Assembly: GCF_014207255.1 (NCBI RefSeq)
Contig: NZ_JACHCZ010000004.1
Location: 558,001 to 622,000, forward strand
DNA length: 64,000 nt
Origin: Pseudomonas sp. JAI120
GTDB lineage: Bacteria > Pseudomonadota > Gammaproteobacteria > Pseudomonadales > Pseudomonadaceae
Reading direction: 5' to 3'
In this document: in pieces, positions 8,308 through 16,800 of the stretch
Position numbering within the stretch: position 1 is the first letter of the stretch
Layout: every line of letters begins with the position of its first letter
Position numbers and translations under genes: made by a program
The notes under the pieces: generated by a model
The model's database searches: none
Told to the model about the DNA's origin: nothing
What the model saw: only the letters and a program-made list of their open reading frames with translations

Positions 8308-8784
8308 TTACTTGCTTTCTTTTGCCACGGTGCCCAAGGACGCATCCTTGACCAGATAGCGGCCTTCCAGATCGCTCAGTACTTTGAGACTGTTGCGCGC
8401 CACGGCGAAGCCCATTTCGACTTCCTGCTTGAGGTAAACCACCTGACCGGCCTTGACGTCGATTGGCATGTCCGCCCAGTTTTCAGCCTTGGAGCTGATC
8501 ACATGCTTGCCCGGCGTCACGAAAAAATAGATGTATTGGTTACCGCGGTTGTAACCCATCTCCGAGTCGGCTTCCTTGTCATCCAGAAACACGTTGAACC
8601 GTACCAGCATCCCGACGTTGCTAGGGCGTACGACATACACCAAGCCTTTATCGGCCACAGCAGCCTTGGGCAGCGAATAGCTCGCCACGTCAGCCTGCAT
8701 CTTCTCTACCGACGGCGTCGAAGAACAGCCAAACAGCGTGGCCAGGGACACAACGACAGCGGCTTTGCAGAACAACTTGATCAT
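8308..8784 (-). CDS. DUF2846-family lipoprotein
   Basis: 158 aa, lipobox LFGC (Cys20). The DUF2846 core shows as GLVYVVRPSNVGML, then the VFLDDKEADSEMGYNRG turn, FVTPGKHVISSKAE and DVKAGQVVYLKQEVEMG. This is a small beta-sandwich found in many proteobacterial lipoproteins; the role is unknown. A single gene facing the P4-like leader region, with divergent upstream space of about 150 bases. Confidence 0.85.
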   Translation of the reverse strand: MIKLFCKAAVVVSLATLFGCSSTPSVEKMQADVASYSLPKAAVADKGLVYVVRPSNVGMLVRFNVFLDDKEADSEMGYNRGNQYIYFFVTPGKHVISSKAENWADMPIDVKAGQVVYLKQEVEMGFAVARNSLKVLSDLEGRYLVKDASLGTVAKESK

Positions 8785-8926
8785 GTATTTCTTCCTTGTG
8801 GGTAGCGGTGGGGCGGTTTCGAAAACGCCGGCGAAGGCCGGTTCAGATTTTTGATGCGTCTGTGCATCGCCAGTGTGTCGGCAGCGGATGGCATTACATG
8901 AGGCATTGTGCCATCACCCTGATGCC

Positions 8927-8956
8927 TTGCGCGGTTTTGGGTGAGGGGCTTATAGT
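8927..8956 (+). promoter_or_regulatory. Sigma-70-like promoter of the leader transcript
   Basis: -35 TTGCGC (8927-8932) and -10 TATAGT (8951-8956) are separated by 18 bases. Transcription would start near 8963, giving about 235 nucleotides of leader before the small gene at 9197. Confidence 0.5.
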
Positions 8957-8962
8957 CCGGCC

Positions 8963-9196
8963 GTCGTCCAAATGGCGATCAGGTTTGGCGACCTGACAAC
9001 AGAGTGCAAAAGCAATCCGCTTTCATGCAGGTGTTTTTGCACCCGCAAAGCCGTGCCTTTTATGGCGGCTGTGCGCGGGAGACCTCCGGGTCTGCCGGTT
9101 TACTCTGTTGCCGGTTCGCCAACCTGCGTACAGCTGCCACCCATTCGTTTGGCGACGATTGAGTGGTGGTCTCAACCACTTAACAGAGTGCCAATT
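8963..9196 (+). ncRNA. Structured leader RNA with three mutually complementary segments (P4 immunity-like)
   Basis: Segment A (8981-9005, AGGTTTGGCGACCTGACAAC then AGAGT) is almost fully complementary to segment B (9102-9125, ACTCTGTTGCCGGTTCGCCA then ACCT). Two 10-base pieces of A recur after B: GTTTGGCGAC at 9147-9156 and AACAGAGTGC at 9182-9191, the latter just before the ATG at 9197. B can therefore pair either upstream or downstream. This A-B-C layout is the arrangement of the phage P4 cI immunity RNA, where seqB pairs with seqA and seqC. A further hairpin (AGTGGT/ACCACT, 9162-9180) lies between. The reading frame of the downstream gene is open back through the leader to 8972. Confidence 0.55.
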
Positions 9197-9466
9197 ATGA
9201 ACCGTTACATGCCCCTGACCGGCCACGACTGCACCGTCCCCGCCCTGCTCATCGACACCCAAGCCCCCCTCGACGTCCTCCACGACGCCGCCGTGCATCG
9301 CATCCAAGCCGTCACCCAACTCTTGGAAAACCTGGCCTTCCGCGATCAGCTCAGCAGCGATGCCGTGGTGCTGCAGGACTTCGCCCATCTGCTGGCGATT
9401 CCGTTGCGTGACGGCTGTGATTTGTTGGACGTGATCAGTCGCAGGCTGAACGCCAACCCGTCCTGA
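9197..9466 (+). CDS. Small helical protein behind the structured leader
   Basis: 89 aa, acidic and largely helical (LIDTQAPLDVLHDAAVHRI, then LLENLA and a C-terminal DLLDVISRRL). It resembles the short DUF3077/DUF6124-type proteins common in fluorescent pseudomonads, but this is a weak match by eye. ATG 9197 is the likely start because the protein becomes ordinary from there; the frame is open further upstream, and translation of the leader itself cannot be excluded. The ribosome-binding site would be the weak AGAG that lies inside the repeated segment, so pairing with segment B could hide it. Followed by a GC-rich hairpin. Confidence 0.6.
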   Translation: MNRYMPLTGHDCTVPALLIDTQAPLDVLHDAAVHRIQAVTQLLENLAFRDQLSSDAVVLQDFAHLLAIPLRDGCDLLDVISRRLNANPS

Positions 9467-9474
9467 GTTAAACC

Positions 9475-9496
9475 GGGCGGCCCGTCCAGGCCGCCC
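9475..9496. terminator. GC-rich hairpin between convergent genes
   Basis: GGGCGGCC (9475-9482) and GGCCGCCC (9489-9496) form a perfect 8-bp stem between the small gene (stop 9466) and the RDD gene (stop 9500). No strong T-tract. Confidence 0.5.
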
Positions 9497-9499
9497 TGC

Positions 9500-9934
9500 T
9501 CAGGTATTGACGACGATCGTCTTGGCCAACATATCGCCCAAGCGACGACGCAGGCCGAACAGTACAAAAAGACCGTCTAGCACACTGAACAGCAGCTTCG
9601 GAAAATTGCGCAGGAACGATTGGAACAGCGTGCAGTTCGTGGGGTACGGGTAACCCACCACGGCCGTGCCGCATACCCGCTTGCCCAAGCTCTGGCCATT
9701 GGGCAAGGCATCGCAAAACAAGTAGTACCCGAAGGCTGAAAACAGCAGCACATAGTGGAGGGCATCAAACAATGCCGGGCCTCCTGCAGAGCCCAGATAG
9801 AAATAGGCGTAGTCCAGGTTTCGGTTCAAAAACAGCAGGAAAAGCACCACGGCCATATCGATGAAATAGCCGAGCAGGCGCTTGCCTGGGCTGGCGAAAT
9901 TCCAGGTGCCTGCGGCCGATACTGATTCGCTCAT
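9500..9934 (-). CDS. RDD-family membrane protein
   Basis: 144 aa, three to four hydrophobic segments. The RDD signature is seen as GKRLLGYFIDMAVV near residues 17-30 (conserved Arg and Asp) and SLGKRVCG in the middle, with the closing RRRLGDMLAKT. RDD proteins are small integral membrane proteins often associated with transport or envelope homeostasis. It lies about 90 bases after the membrane protein that follows the signal peptidase and may belong to the same transcription unit. Confidence 0.85.
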   Translation of the reverse strand: MSESVSAAGTWNFASPGKRLLGYFIDMAVVLFLLFLNRNLDYAYFYLGSAGGPALFDALHYVLLFSAFGYYLFCDALPNGQSLGKRVCGTAVVGYPYPTNCTLFQSFLRNFPKLLFSVLDGLFVLFGLRRRLGDMLAKTIVVNT

Positions 9935-10024
9935 ACAGTCATTTATCCAAAAGTCGAAGAGATGTCATTGAGGCCGGCACACGTTGTACATGCCCGCTCG
10001 CGTCCATACCCGGTGGCTTTAACC

Positions 10025-10441
10025 TCATGGCGTTTGTGGCTGTTCTGAATGTGAACGGGCGCAGATTTGCTCCCACCCTTTCTCAATCGTGCCCGTGTAC
10101 TTACCGCACGACGCGCCCTTTAACTGAGCGTCCATAAAGTCCTGCTCCGGCCCGACCCACAGCAGACCAACCAGATAGGCCACCCCGGCGGCAAACACCA
10201 GCAACGCCGATGTCCGAGTCAGCATGAATCGCAGCACGGCGGCGGCGGTTCGAGACCGTTCAAACACACACGCGAACAACAACCCGATCCCACCCCAGAC
10301 GAAACCCGCCGCGGCCGTGCCCAACCAAGACGAATCACGATAGAGGTAGGCCCAGGCCAGGATGAACGCGATGGCGCTGACGCACATCAGCAGCAGGCAC
10401 AGCCACTGGGCGATCCGACAGCCGATACTCGAAAAGCTCAT
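10025..10441 (-). CDS. Small multi-pass membrane protein of unknown function
   Basis: 138 aa with three clear hydrophobic segments (about 10-30, 39-57, 74-95) and a hydrophilic C-terminus containing one Cys. Its ATG overlaps the stop of the signal peptidase gene by four bases, so the two are translated together. No family recognised; the coupling suggests it assists or is a substrate partner of the peptidase. Confidence 0.7.
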   Translation of the reverse strand: MSFSSIGCRIAQWLCLLLMCVSAIAFILAWAYLYRDSSWLGTAAAGFVWGGIGLLFACVFERSRTAAAVLRFMLTRTSALLVFAAGVAYLVGLLWVGPEQDFMDAQLKGASCGKYTGTIEKGWEQICARSHSEQPQTP

Positions 10442-11223
10442 GGAAACGTCGTCCCGATACGCGCTCGTTCATTCGAAAACCAGATGCCGGAGACCTTGCC
10501 CACCACATCCTCAAGCGCAACCTGGCCCATGAAGCGGCTGTCGTTGCTGACATCACGGTTGTCGCCCAACAGGTACACATGCCCCGGCGCTACCTGGAGT
10601 GGCGCCAACTCAAGGGAGTAGTCCTTTTTGACGCGCTCAGCCGGTGCGTGAAACAAACCCAGGTTCTCACCGTTGCGGATAACCTCGCCATTGACGATGG
10701 CCAGAGTGTCACCACCGATTCCCGCCACCCGTTTGACCGCCTCGGTGCCATTCCAGCGATACACCACGATATCCCCCACTTTGGGCACGCCAGCCCGCAG
10801 GTCCGACATGATGTAGTCGCCAATCGACAACGTCGGAACCATCGACCCCGATGGAATGTAATAGTTTTTGAAGCCCAACAACGGCACCCGAAAGACGTCC
10901 AGCGTCAGCACCAGGATCACCACCACGCCGACGTAAAGAGCGTGGAAGCGTTTACGCGGCACATTGGGCGGACCGCTGTAGCGACGGGCCAACACGGCGG
11001 ACACGATGGCAGAGGTCAGTTTGACCGTGATGACGAAAGCGAAGAATGCATACAGCCCAAGGGGCGTAGTGACCAACCCCAAGGCGCCCATCAGCGCGAC
11101 CCCGCCGAGCAACAACGCTGCGACCCGGATACCCCACTGCGTGCGGCCTACATACACCAAACCCCAGCCGGGGATGAGGCAGGCCATCAGGAAGGCCTGG
11201 AGGGAGAATTTTGCGGGTTTCAT
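10438..11223 (-). CDS. Signal peptidase I (S26 family)
   Basis: 261 aa. The catalytic serine box IPSGSMVPTL (Ser127) and the lysine box EAVKRVAGIGGD (Lys164) are both present, as is the late GDNRDVSNDSR box. It cleaves signal peptides on the periplasmic face of the inner membrane. The N-terminus carries an extra block of three to four hydrophobic helices (about 10-110), more than the housekeeping LepB, and the gene is not next to lepA or rnc. This therefore looks like an accessory signal peptidase, coupled to the small membrane protein downstream. Confidence 0.88.
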   Translation of the reverse strand: MKPAKFSLQAFLMACLIPGWGLVYVGRTQWGIRVAALLLGGVALMGALGLVTTPLGLYAFFAFVITVKLTSAIVSAVLARRYSGPPNVPRKRFHALYVGVVVILVLTLDVFRVPLLGFKNYYIPSGSMVPTLSIGDYIMSDLRAGVPKVGDIVVYRWNGTEAVKRVAGIGGDTLAIVNGEVIRNGENLGLFHAPAERVKKDYSLELAPLQVAPGHVYLLGDNRDVSNDSRFMGQVALEDVVGKVSGIWFSNERARIGTTFP

Positions 11224-11325
11224 TGATCGTCCTTAATGCAAATGCTGGCGCCGCGCATATTACTGCTGGGCTCGCCAATCCACATAACCTTTAATCGCTG
11301 TTAACTGGCTAAGGATTGTGACGGT

Positions 11326-11346
11326 GGTCTGCCCCTGATTTCCCTT
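11326..11346. repeat. Half-site of the GGTCTGCCCC repeat (copy a)
   Basis: GGTGGTCTGCCCCTGATTTC without a matching upstream arm. It closes the downstream edge of the orphan immunity array; copies b-e follow at 11940, 12288, 12897 and 13123. Confidence 0.5.
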
Positions 11347-11362
11347 TCTCCATAATCATTAA

Positions 11363-11821
11363 TCAACTGTAAGCCATTATTCTTTTTTCTAAGAAATCGA
11401 TAAAATTTTTCGCGTACACACTAGAAGCTTGATTAGAAAGATCAAGCCTATAAACAGGATACTCCCCATCATTAAGACCATCGTCCGTGGCAAAATAAAA
11501 TGATTCCCCTGTCCCCGGCGCTTCACAGATAAATAGCCTCTCCTTCCCACACAACCCATTTCGACCGTTAACGATTGACATATAAACGATATCACCACCA
11601 TTTACACTGTCAAAATCCATTTCGCAAATACTATAAATCTCCTCCCCAGATATTTCCCCGCCAGAATAACACTTCAGCCACCATTTATAGCTATCAGGCA
11701 GTTTCAACCCAAGACGAGTTTCAGCTTTATAAATCCACTCATCAGCAATCCCGTCACCATAATCAGAAAACTCAACGAATTCCGACTCTCCAATAAGATT
11801 AATTATTCTCGAATAATCCAC
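11363..11821 (-). CDS. SMI1/KNR4 (SUKH)-family immunity protein, orphan
   Basis: 152 aa. The SUKH fold is recognisable: an N-terminal helix pair, then EWIYKAETRLGLKLPDSYKWWLK, GEISGEEIYSI and the final YAKNFIDFLEK helix. SUKH proteins neutralise polymorphic nuclease toxins by direct binding. Start is GTG 11821 with GGGGAG upstream. It follows a 36-codon toxin-tail-like frame by only six bases, mirroring the toxin-immunity spacing of the intact module upstream. The gene is markedly AT-rich compared with its flanks. Probably the immunity gene of a former toxin tip. Confidence 0.75.
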   Translation of the reverse strand: MDYSRIINLIGESEFVEFSDYGDGIADEWIYKAETRLGLKLPDSYKWWLKCYSGGEISGEEIYSICEMDFDSVNGGDIVYMSIVNGRNGLCGKERLFICEAPGTGESFYFATDDGLNDGEYPVYRLDLSNQASSVYAKNFIDFLEKRIMAYS

Positions 11822-11827
11822 GCCTAA

Positions 11828-11939
11828 TTACTCCCCGCTCCGAGCCCGCAACGTCCAACAATCCGACTGAGAAGAGTTAAATTCTTTGGCCTGCTTTGTC
11901 AAAGTTTTTGCATTCAAATCCGTAGGAACTGAAACAGGG
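11828..11939 (-). pseudogene. Probable toxin C-terminal tail fragment (orphan)
   Basis: An open frame emerging from repeat copy b reads VPTDLNAKTLTKQAKEFN and stops at 11828, six bases before the SUKH gene. No start codon of its own. The position is that of the last residues of a CdiA toxin displaced by recombination. The toxin family is not recognised. Confidence 0.45.
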
Positions 11940-11986
11940 GAAATAGGGCTCAGACCATCATTAAAGCGTGGTCTGATTCCGATTTC
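11940..11986. repeat. GGGCAGACCAC palindromic repeat (copy b)
   Basis: GAAATAGGGCTCAGACCA pairs imperfectly with TGGTCTGATTCCGATTTC across an 11-base loop. Same family as copies at 12288-12340 and 12897-12957. Confidence 0.7.
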
Positions 11987-12030
11987 GGGACCCCAATTTC
12001 GTGCCAAAGGTAAATTAAAAGCCATGCGAA

Positions 12031-12249
12031 TTAAACTTGTAAAACTATCCACTTCACCTCAAAATCAACTAACTGAGCCTGAAGACCTGCCTCACGCTCG
12101 AACCAATATTCAAACCCTTCAATATCACCTTTTTTCAAGTAAAGATAATACCCACCAGTATCGCCATCACGGTCGTCCGCAACAACAATTTCCCAGCCAG
12201 AATATTCGCCAGTGACAACAACACCCTTCCGAACGATAGACATATTCAT
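12031..12249 (-). CDS. Small acidic protein, probable orphan immunity protein
   Basis: 72 aa: VRKGVVVTGEYSGWEIVV, then DDRDGDTGGYYLYL and a helix. Compact alpha/beta and rich in Asp/Glu, as toxin-immunity proteins often are. No family name can be given. A short in-frame stretch ending NNHVPYAD then stop precedes it by a few bases, again like a toxin tail. Start could be ATG 12249 or 12243; no convincing Shine-Dalgarno. Lies between repeat copies b and c. Confidence 0.55.
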   Translation of the reverse strand: MNMSIVRKGVVVTGEYSGWEIVVADDRDGDTGGYYLYLKKGDIEGFEYWFEREAGLQAQLVDFEVKWIVLQV

Positions 12250-12252
12250 ATT

Positions 12253-12300
12253 TTAGTCTGCATAGGGAACATGATTGTTAGAAGCAGGGAAATAGAGGTC
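12253..12300 (-). pseudogene. Probable toxin tail fragment (15 codons)
   Basis: From the edge of repeat copy c the frame reads DLYFPASNNHVPYAD and stops at 12253, just before the 72-aa gene. Too short to prove, but placement equals that of a toxin end ahead of its immunity gene. Confidence 0.35.
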
Positions 12301-12340
12301 AAACCACCATTAATGTAACCGTGGTCTGCCCCCTATTTTC
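12288..12340. repeat. GGGCAGACCAC palindromic repeat (copy c)
   Basis: GAAATAGAGGTCAAACCAC (12289-12307) and GTGGTCTGCCCCCTATTTTC (12321-12340) form an imperfect hairpin; it overlaps the stop codon of the truncated membrane gene. Confidence 0.75.
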
Positions 12341-12905
12341 ATTGACTAAATTCCAATACAAACCCCAACAAATAAATAACAAAAGACACGCACGCCAGTG
12401 ATGCCCGCCCCACAGGGCTTGCATCTTTGCCTAAACCACCTGGACCTATAGAGATCCAGCCGCCTCTCAGATATGCAAACACAGCTTGCCCAAACCACAA
12501 CTGAAGCATCAGAGCGCTGAAAAATGGCCTTGCATCGCCCCAAAAACGAAGAAAACAATTGAGTAACGCGGCGATCAACAACAATGCCCCCAATAGATAC
12601 CGGTATTTGTACAAAGCCGACTTCATACTAATTTCCCTTGAAAGCACCAATATCCCTTTCGGCCAGTTCATCTCAGACTTTAGCAACACCCAGTGCATTG
12701 GATACTCTCGCAGCCTCACTGACAGGAATACCTTTACAGCGGCTGCGCCTCCCGTCGTGAATACTGCTATGCCACCCATGGCCGTTCCAACATCGGAGAC
12801 TATCTTGGCATCGGCCGCTTTTATCCATTTCAACGTATTGGCATCAACCAGATCGATATTGGCACCCGATGAAATACACTCTGCCGTACCGCAGCAGAAA
12901 TAGGG
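12339..12905 (-). pseudogene. 5'-truncated membrane protein, possible immunity gene remnant
   Basis: The frame enters directly from repeat copy d (an in-frame TAG lies inside the repeat) and reads CCGTAECISSGANIDLVDA, then a hydrophobic GTAMGGIAVFTTGGAAAV segment, then about 95 residues with three more hydrophobic segments, ending at 12339. There is no proper start at the 5' edge, so the upstream half has been lost, with the break at the repeat. An internal ATG at 12626 has AAGGG upstream and could still express the last 95 residues. The parent family was not recognised; topology fits a membrane immunity protein. Confidence 0.55.
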
Positions 12906-12957
12906 GGCAAACCGCCAATATACATTGGTGCACTAATCGTGGCCTGATCCCTATTCC
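12897..12957. repeat. GGGCAGACCAC palindromic repeat (copy d)
   Basis: GAAATAGGGGGCAAACCGCC (12897-12916) faces GTGGCCTGATCCCTATTCC (12939-12957). It forms the breakpoint of the truncated membrane gene. Confidence 0.7.
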
Positions 12958-12984
12958 AACATTAACCCCTTAAAATTTCAGAGA

Positions 12985-13105
12985 CTTAAGCATAGCCGCA
13001 TATAAAAATCACGAAAAATAATCCAAAAAAATGGATTTTTAAAGAGCATCAATAACTACAGTAATTACGCCCGCCACGCCACCAAGAAAATTTTCCCGCT
13101 TATTT
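12985..13105 (-). pseudogene. Short decayed coding remnant
   Basis: Minus-strand reading gives NKRENFLGGVAGVITVVIDAL then a stop; shifting frame continues FKNPFFWIIFRDFYMRL. The hydrophobic GGVAGVITVVI and the frame change look like a decayed small membrane gene. AT-rich, no start. Low certainty. Confidence 0.25.
13018..13046 (-). terminator. AT-rich hairpin with T-run
   Basis: On the minus strand AATCC pairs with GGATT around a T-rich loop and is followed by ATTTTT. Plausible transcript end for the toxin-immunity unit. Confidence 0.35.
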
Positions 13106-13122
13106 GGAAACTTTATAAAAAT

Positions 13123-13149
13123 GTGGTCTGCCCCCCGACTTCTGATTTC
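13123..13149. repeat. Half-site of the GGTCTGCCCC repeat (copy e)
   Basis: GTGGTCTGCCCCCCGACTTC then TGATTTC, just downstream of the cognate immunity gene. No opposing arm close by. Confidence 0.5.
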
Positions 13150-13192
13150 TCGACCTATCAACTAGAAAAAGACACCGACGGGCGACTTTCCG

Positions 13193-13804
13193 TTAGTAAA
13201 GTGCCTCATTCAACAGCTCAAGCCATAAAGCGGAAGCATCCGCCTTAATTCCAAGAGTCACTAAGCGCAAAGAAAACTCCTGCACGCCGGATTCTGGTTC
13301 TTCCTCATAATCCATTGAGACCTCATGCAAATTGCCCGCGACGATAATCAGTTGTTCAAAAGAGTCTGCCATTGGCCGCAAACTCAATTTATGACCAGAA
13401 CTTATATCCAAGAAGTAGGCCCTGCTGTTATTACTGGAGTCTTTTCGCCCTAAACAAATAATATTGGCTTCCCAACGTGCAACCTCAACAATTTCGTTAT
13501 CATTGTAAAATGTAAGCCATGGATTTTCAGGGCTTCTGTTTGCCTCTATCAGGACTGACGATAACTCGCGCCGCCCGTAAGGTACTGGCCATAAATTCAA
13601 TTGGCCGATTGAAACGCCGAGCACTTGCACGCGCTCAAGCAACACCAGATAGTCATCAGGAAAATGTTGTCCATCCTCCCTCAGCGAGGACAAATAATTC
13701 TTTGAGTAACCAGGAGAACACAGCTTTATTTCTGAGGCAATGACGGAAAACCTGGCAGCCATTTTTTCGGAATATTTTATTAGTCCATCTAAATCATTAA
13801 TCAT
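13193..13804 (-). CDS. Cognate CDI immunity protein (SUKH/YrhA-like)
   Basis: 203 aa from ATG 13804, which follows the toxin stop by eight bases with AGG in the gap. The pattern LVLLERVQVLGVSIGQLNLWP, then NENEIVEVARW-type strands, then YFLDISSGHKL and SFEQLIIVAGNL matches the SUKH superfamily (SMI1/KNR4, YrhA), whose members inhibit HNH-type polymorphic toxins. Its place immediately behind the toxin tip identifies it as the cognate antidote. AT-richer than the exoprotein gene, as toxin-immunity modules usually are. Confidence 0.75.
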   Translation of the reverse strand: MINDLDGLIKYSEKMAARFSVIASEIKLCSPGYSKNYLSSLREDGQHFPDDYLVLLERVQVLGVSIGQLNLWPVPYGRRELSSVLIEANRSPENPWLTFYNDNEIVEVARWEANIICLGRKDSSNNSRAYFLDISSGHKLSLRPMADSFEQLIIVAGNLHEVSMDYEEEPESGVQEFSLRLVTLGIKADASALWLELLNEALY

Positions 13805-13812
13805 CACGTGAC

Positions 13813-16800
13813 CTATTGACCTGAATGTTCGGGATGCCAAATACCCCATCCCGGTTGCTTACTATGAACCGAGCTAGGGAGCGGAATCGCGTTTTTACCA
13901 TAGTCCAAATGGTGGTGAATAATGGTTTCATCAAGAAAAGACTGATGTTCCGGAAATTTATCCACCCAATGCTGATCGACCACTGGAGACTGCTTTGCCT
14001 CAATACGGAGTAAGTTTTGTGGACTAAGGGTATCACCGTAGTTATTTTTCCACTCCGCCCAGAATTGTTTGGAGTTCCGAACGCCTCCATCCATCGTTTT
14101 TGGACCGGACGTAAATAAAGATGAGTCAATCGCCATCGGCCCTTGACCTTTAATGGGATCGATTCGAATGAAATAAGGGCTACCTACTACCTGAGGAGGA
14201 AGAAAAACACCTTCAGCACCAAGGCTACCCTTGGCGAAATTTGGGCCTGCTTGCAGAACGTTTCTATCAACCAGAATGCCGAGCTCTGCGTCGGGTATTG
14301 CCCCAACCACGCTCTCATTTTTGGGTATCGTCACCTTCGTGCTGCCAGCGACTGACTGTCCCTTAAACAAACTTGGCAACCCCGCAGCCGACGCGTTCAA
14401 AAGCCCAAGAAAAATGTTCTTGGTACCGTCACCCGCATCACCGTTGCTGGCCTGTACTCCACCATAAGTGATCTGCAATATCCCACTTTCAGCAGTCACC
14501 AACCGTATTGCCAAGCCTACCGACCCGCCCAATGCATACAAGGCAGGAGTGCCAACTGCAGCTTCTGCCTGATAGTTCTGTTCGAAGCGCCATATATGTT
14601 GCGCTTCGCGGTAAAGCTGTTCGTTTTCGCTAGGAGAGCGGTTCATCTGCGCCGACAGATCGCCGGGATAGAGCCGTTCCAGGGAAGCGTCTTTGATGGA
14701 ATTCCCAGCTGCGTACGCCACATCGTTGCTTTGCCGCAGAGGACCGGGTCGCATAAGCGCGTAGATGCGACGAGCTGCCTCATCCTTCCCGTACGCCACA
14801 ACGAGTGCGTTTGCGTAATCCGCGAGATACGCCTGCGCCGCGGCTTTATCGGCAGCCGACATCGAGTCTGGGTTGCGGCGCAGGCGCTCAACCAAAGCAT
14901 CTGAAATCTGATCTTGTTGATCGAGCGCAATCAGCGTCTTTGCGTCCTCGGAGGTGTACTTGTTGCGTTTGATCGCATCGCGAGCCTTTTGAAGCAAAGA
15001 TTCGTTGGCTGGACTCAAAAGGTTATTTTCAACCGCATTCTTCCCAACCTGCGCGGCTGCCACCGCATTCAGCGCGTCCTTGCCAACCAACGATCCGGAG
15101 AGCCCAGCCGCCAGGGTCGAGAGACTGGAAATTGTCTGCTTTTGCGCTTCGGACAGGTTTTCGTTACTGACTCCGCCATACAGACTTTCTTTGATCAGCT
15201 GTGCGGTTTTCTCCGCCACCACGGCCCCGGCTGCCCCTGCCAGCGCGGAGTTACCACCGGCCCGCGCCAACACCGCACCCAGCACGGCGTGAGCCATCAA
15301 GTTGGCGTTCGGGTCGCCCTCGGTCATCTGCTTGACCGTTTGCGCCAGATACGGCGCCGCCGCCCCTGCCAACGCACCACCAACGCTGCCCCCCATCGCC
15401 GCTTGCACCACGGCAGTCACCGCCTGGCTGGCCTTCTGGAAGCTGCTGCCAACGCCATAATCCTGCTGGGCTTGCTGGCTGATCTGAGCTGGCGTCGGGT
15501 TGGCAACCCCATTCGCCACGAGTTTCTCTCTCGCCGCCTTGCTGACTTCACTGTTGGGGTCGTTAGCCGCTTTGATTCTCGATGCAGCAATGGCGTCGCC
15601 AATCCCTTTGGTCAACTCCATCGAACTCTTGATCAGATCCATGCGTTCCTGCATGGCCTTTTCATCAGGCTTGTCGAGACGCTGGTTGGCGTTGGCCGTG
15701 TCGCGGTTCAAGCCGACCAGGTCATTGGCACCCTCGGGGTTACGCACCACGATCGTGCCTTCGCTGACGGCACTGCGCGTGTAGCTGTGGTCCGAATCGT
15801 TCAGCGACATACCATACAAGGCACCCGGCGTGAGGGTACTCGCGCCGCTACTGTAGGAACCGGAGACGCTGACGCCGGCCGATTGGCTCTTGATCTCGCT
15901 CTTATTCTTGATGTCGCTGACCAGCAGCCGATCGGTGAGCAGCAGGTTTTTGTCGGCCGTGGCTTCACTGGCAATCACCGCACCTTGCAGGGTGGTGTTT
16001 TTCGCCACATCGATGGTGTAGCCACCCTTACCGGCAAAGAAGCCGCTCTGGTCGGTAACCGCCTGGTAGTCGCTGTTCATCTTCGAAGCCGCCAGGTTCG
16101 CCGACGCGGTTACCGGGGAGCCATAACAGATCGGCGGAATGCAGATGCTCGCACCGAAGCCCGCGCTGTTCTGCTTGCTCTTGGACGTTTCGGTGTCTTG
16201 GCGCGACAGGATGTTGAGGTTGCCGCCGATGTTGGCATCGATACGCTCAGCGCGTACCTGCGCCCCGATCAGGCTGGTGTCCTGGCCGCTGCGCAGCACC
16301 AGCGAGCCGGTGTCCAACGTGGTGTTGACCTGGGTAACCGAGCCACCCGAGCCAAGGTTCTTGGCGGTTTGTGCACCGAGGTCGATGGTGAAACCGTTTT
16401 GCTCGCCTATGTTAAAGCTGGCACCGATAGCGGTCCTGTTGCGCGAGCCATCGTTTTTACGGTCAGTGGTGTTCTGTGCGCTTTGCATCAGGATGTTGTT
16501 TTTCGCGGACAGCAACGTGCTGTCGGCTTTCAACGTACTGCCGGTAATCGTCAAGTCACCCACAGTGCCCGGCGCATCGCCCGCAGCGATGATCGACAGT
16601 TTGCCCCCGGCGTTGAGGTTGCTCTGGTGAGCGGTCTGCGCCGTGTATTCGCTGCTGCTTTTGGTACGGGTGTTGGCCAGTTCGGTACCGATCTTGATCA
16701 GCGACCCGTTGCCAGCAGAGCCACCGGTCTTGTCCTTGAAGCCAGTACTTTGTTTAGCGAGATCGCCCGCCTGGTTATTCAGGTTGTACATCGACAGCGC

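Noticed and set aside
11828..12052. 74-codon minus-strand gene starting at 12052
   Set aside because: It crosses repeat copy b, has no ribosome site, and only its last 36 codons look coding, so it was listed as a toxin-tail fragment.
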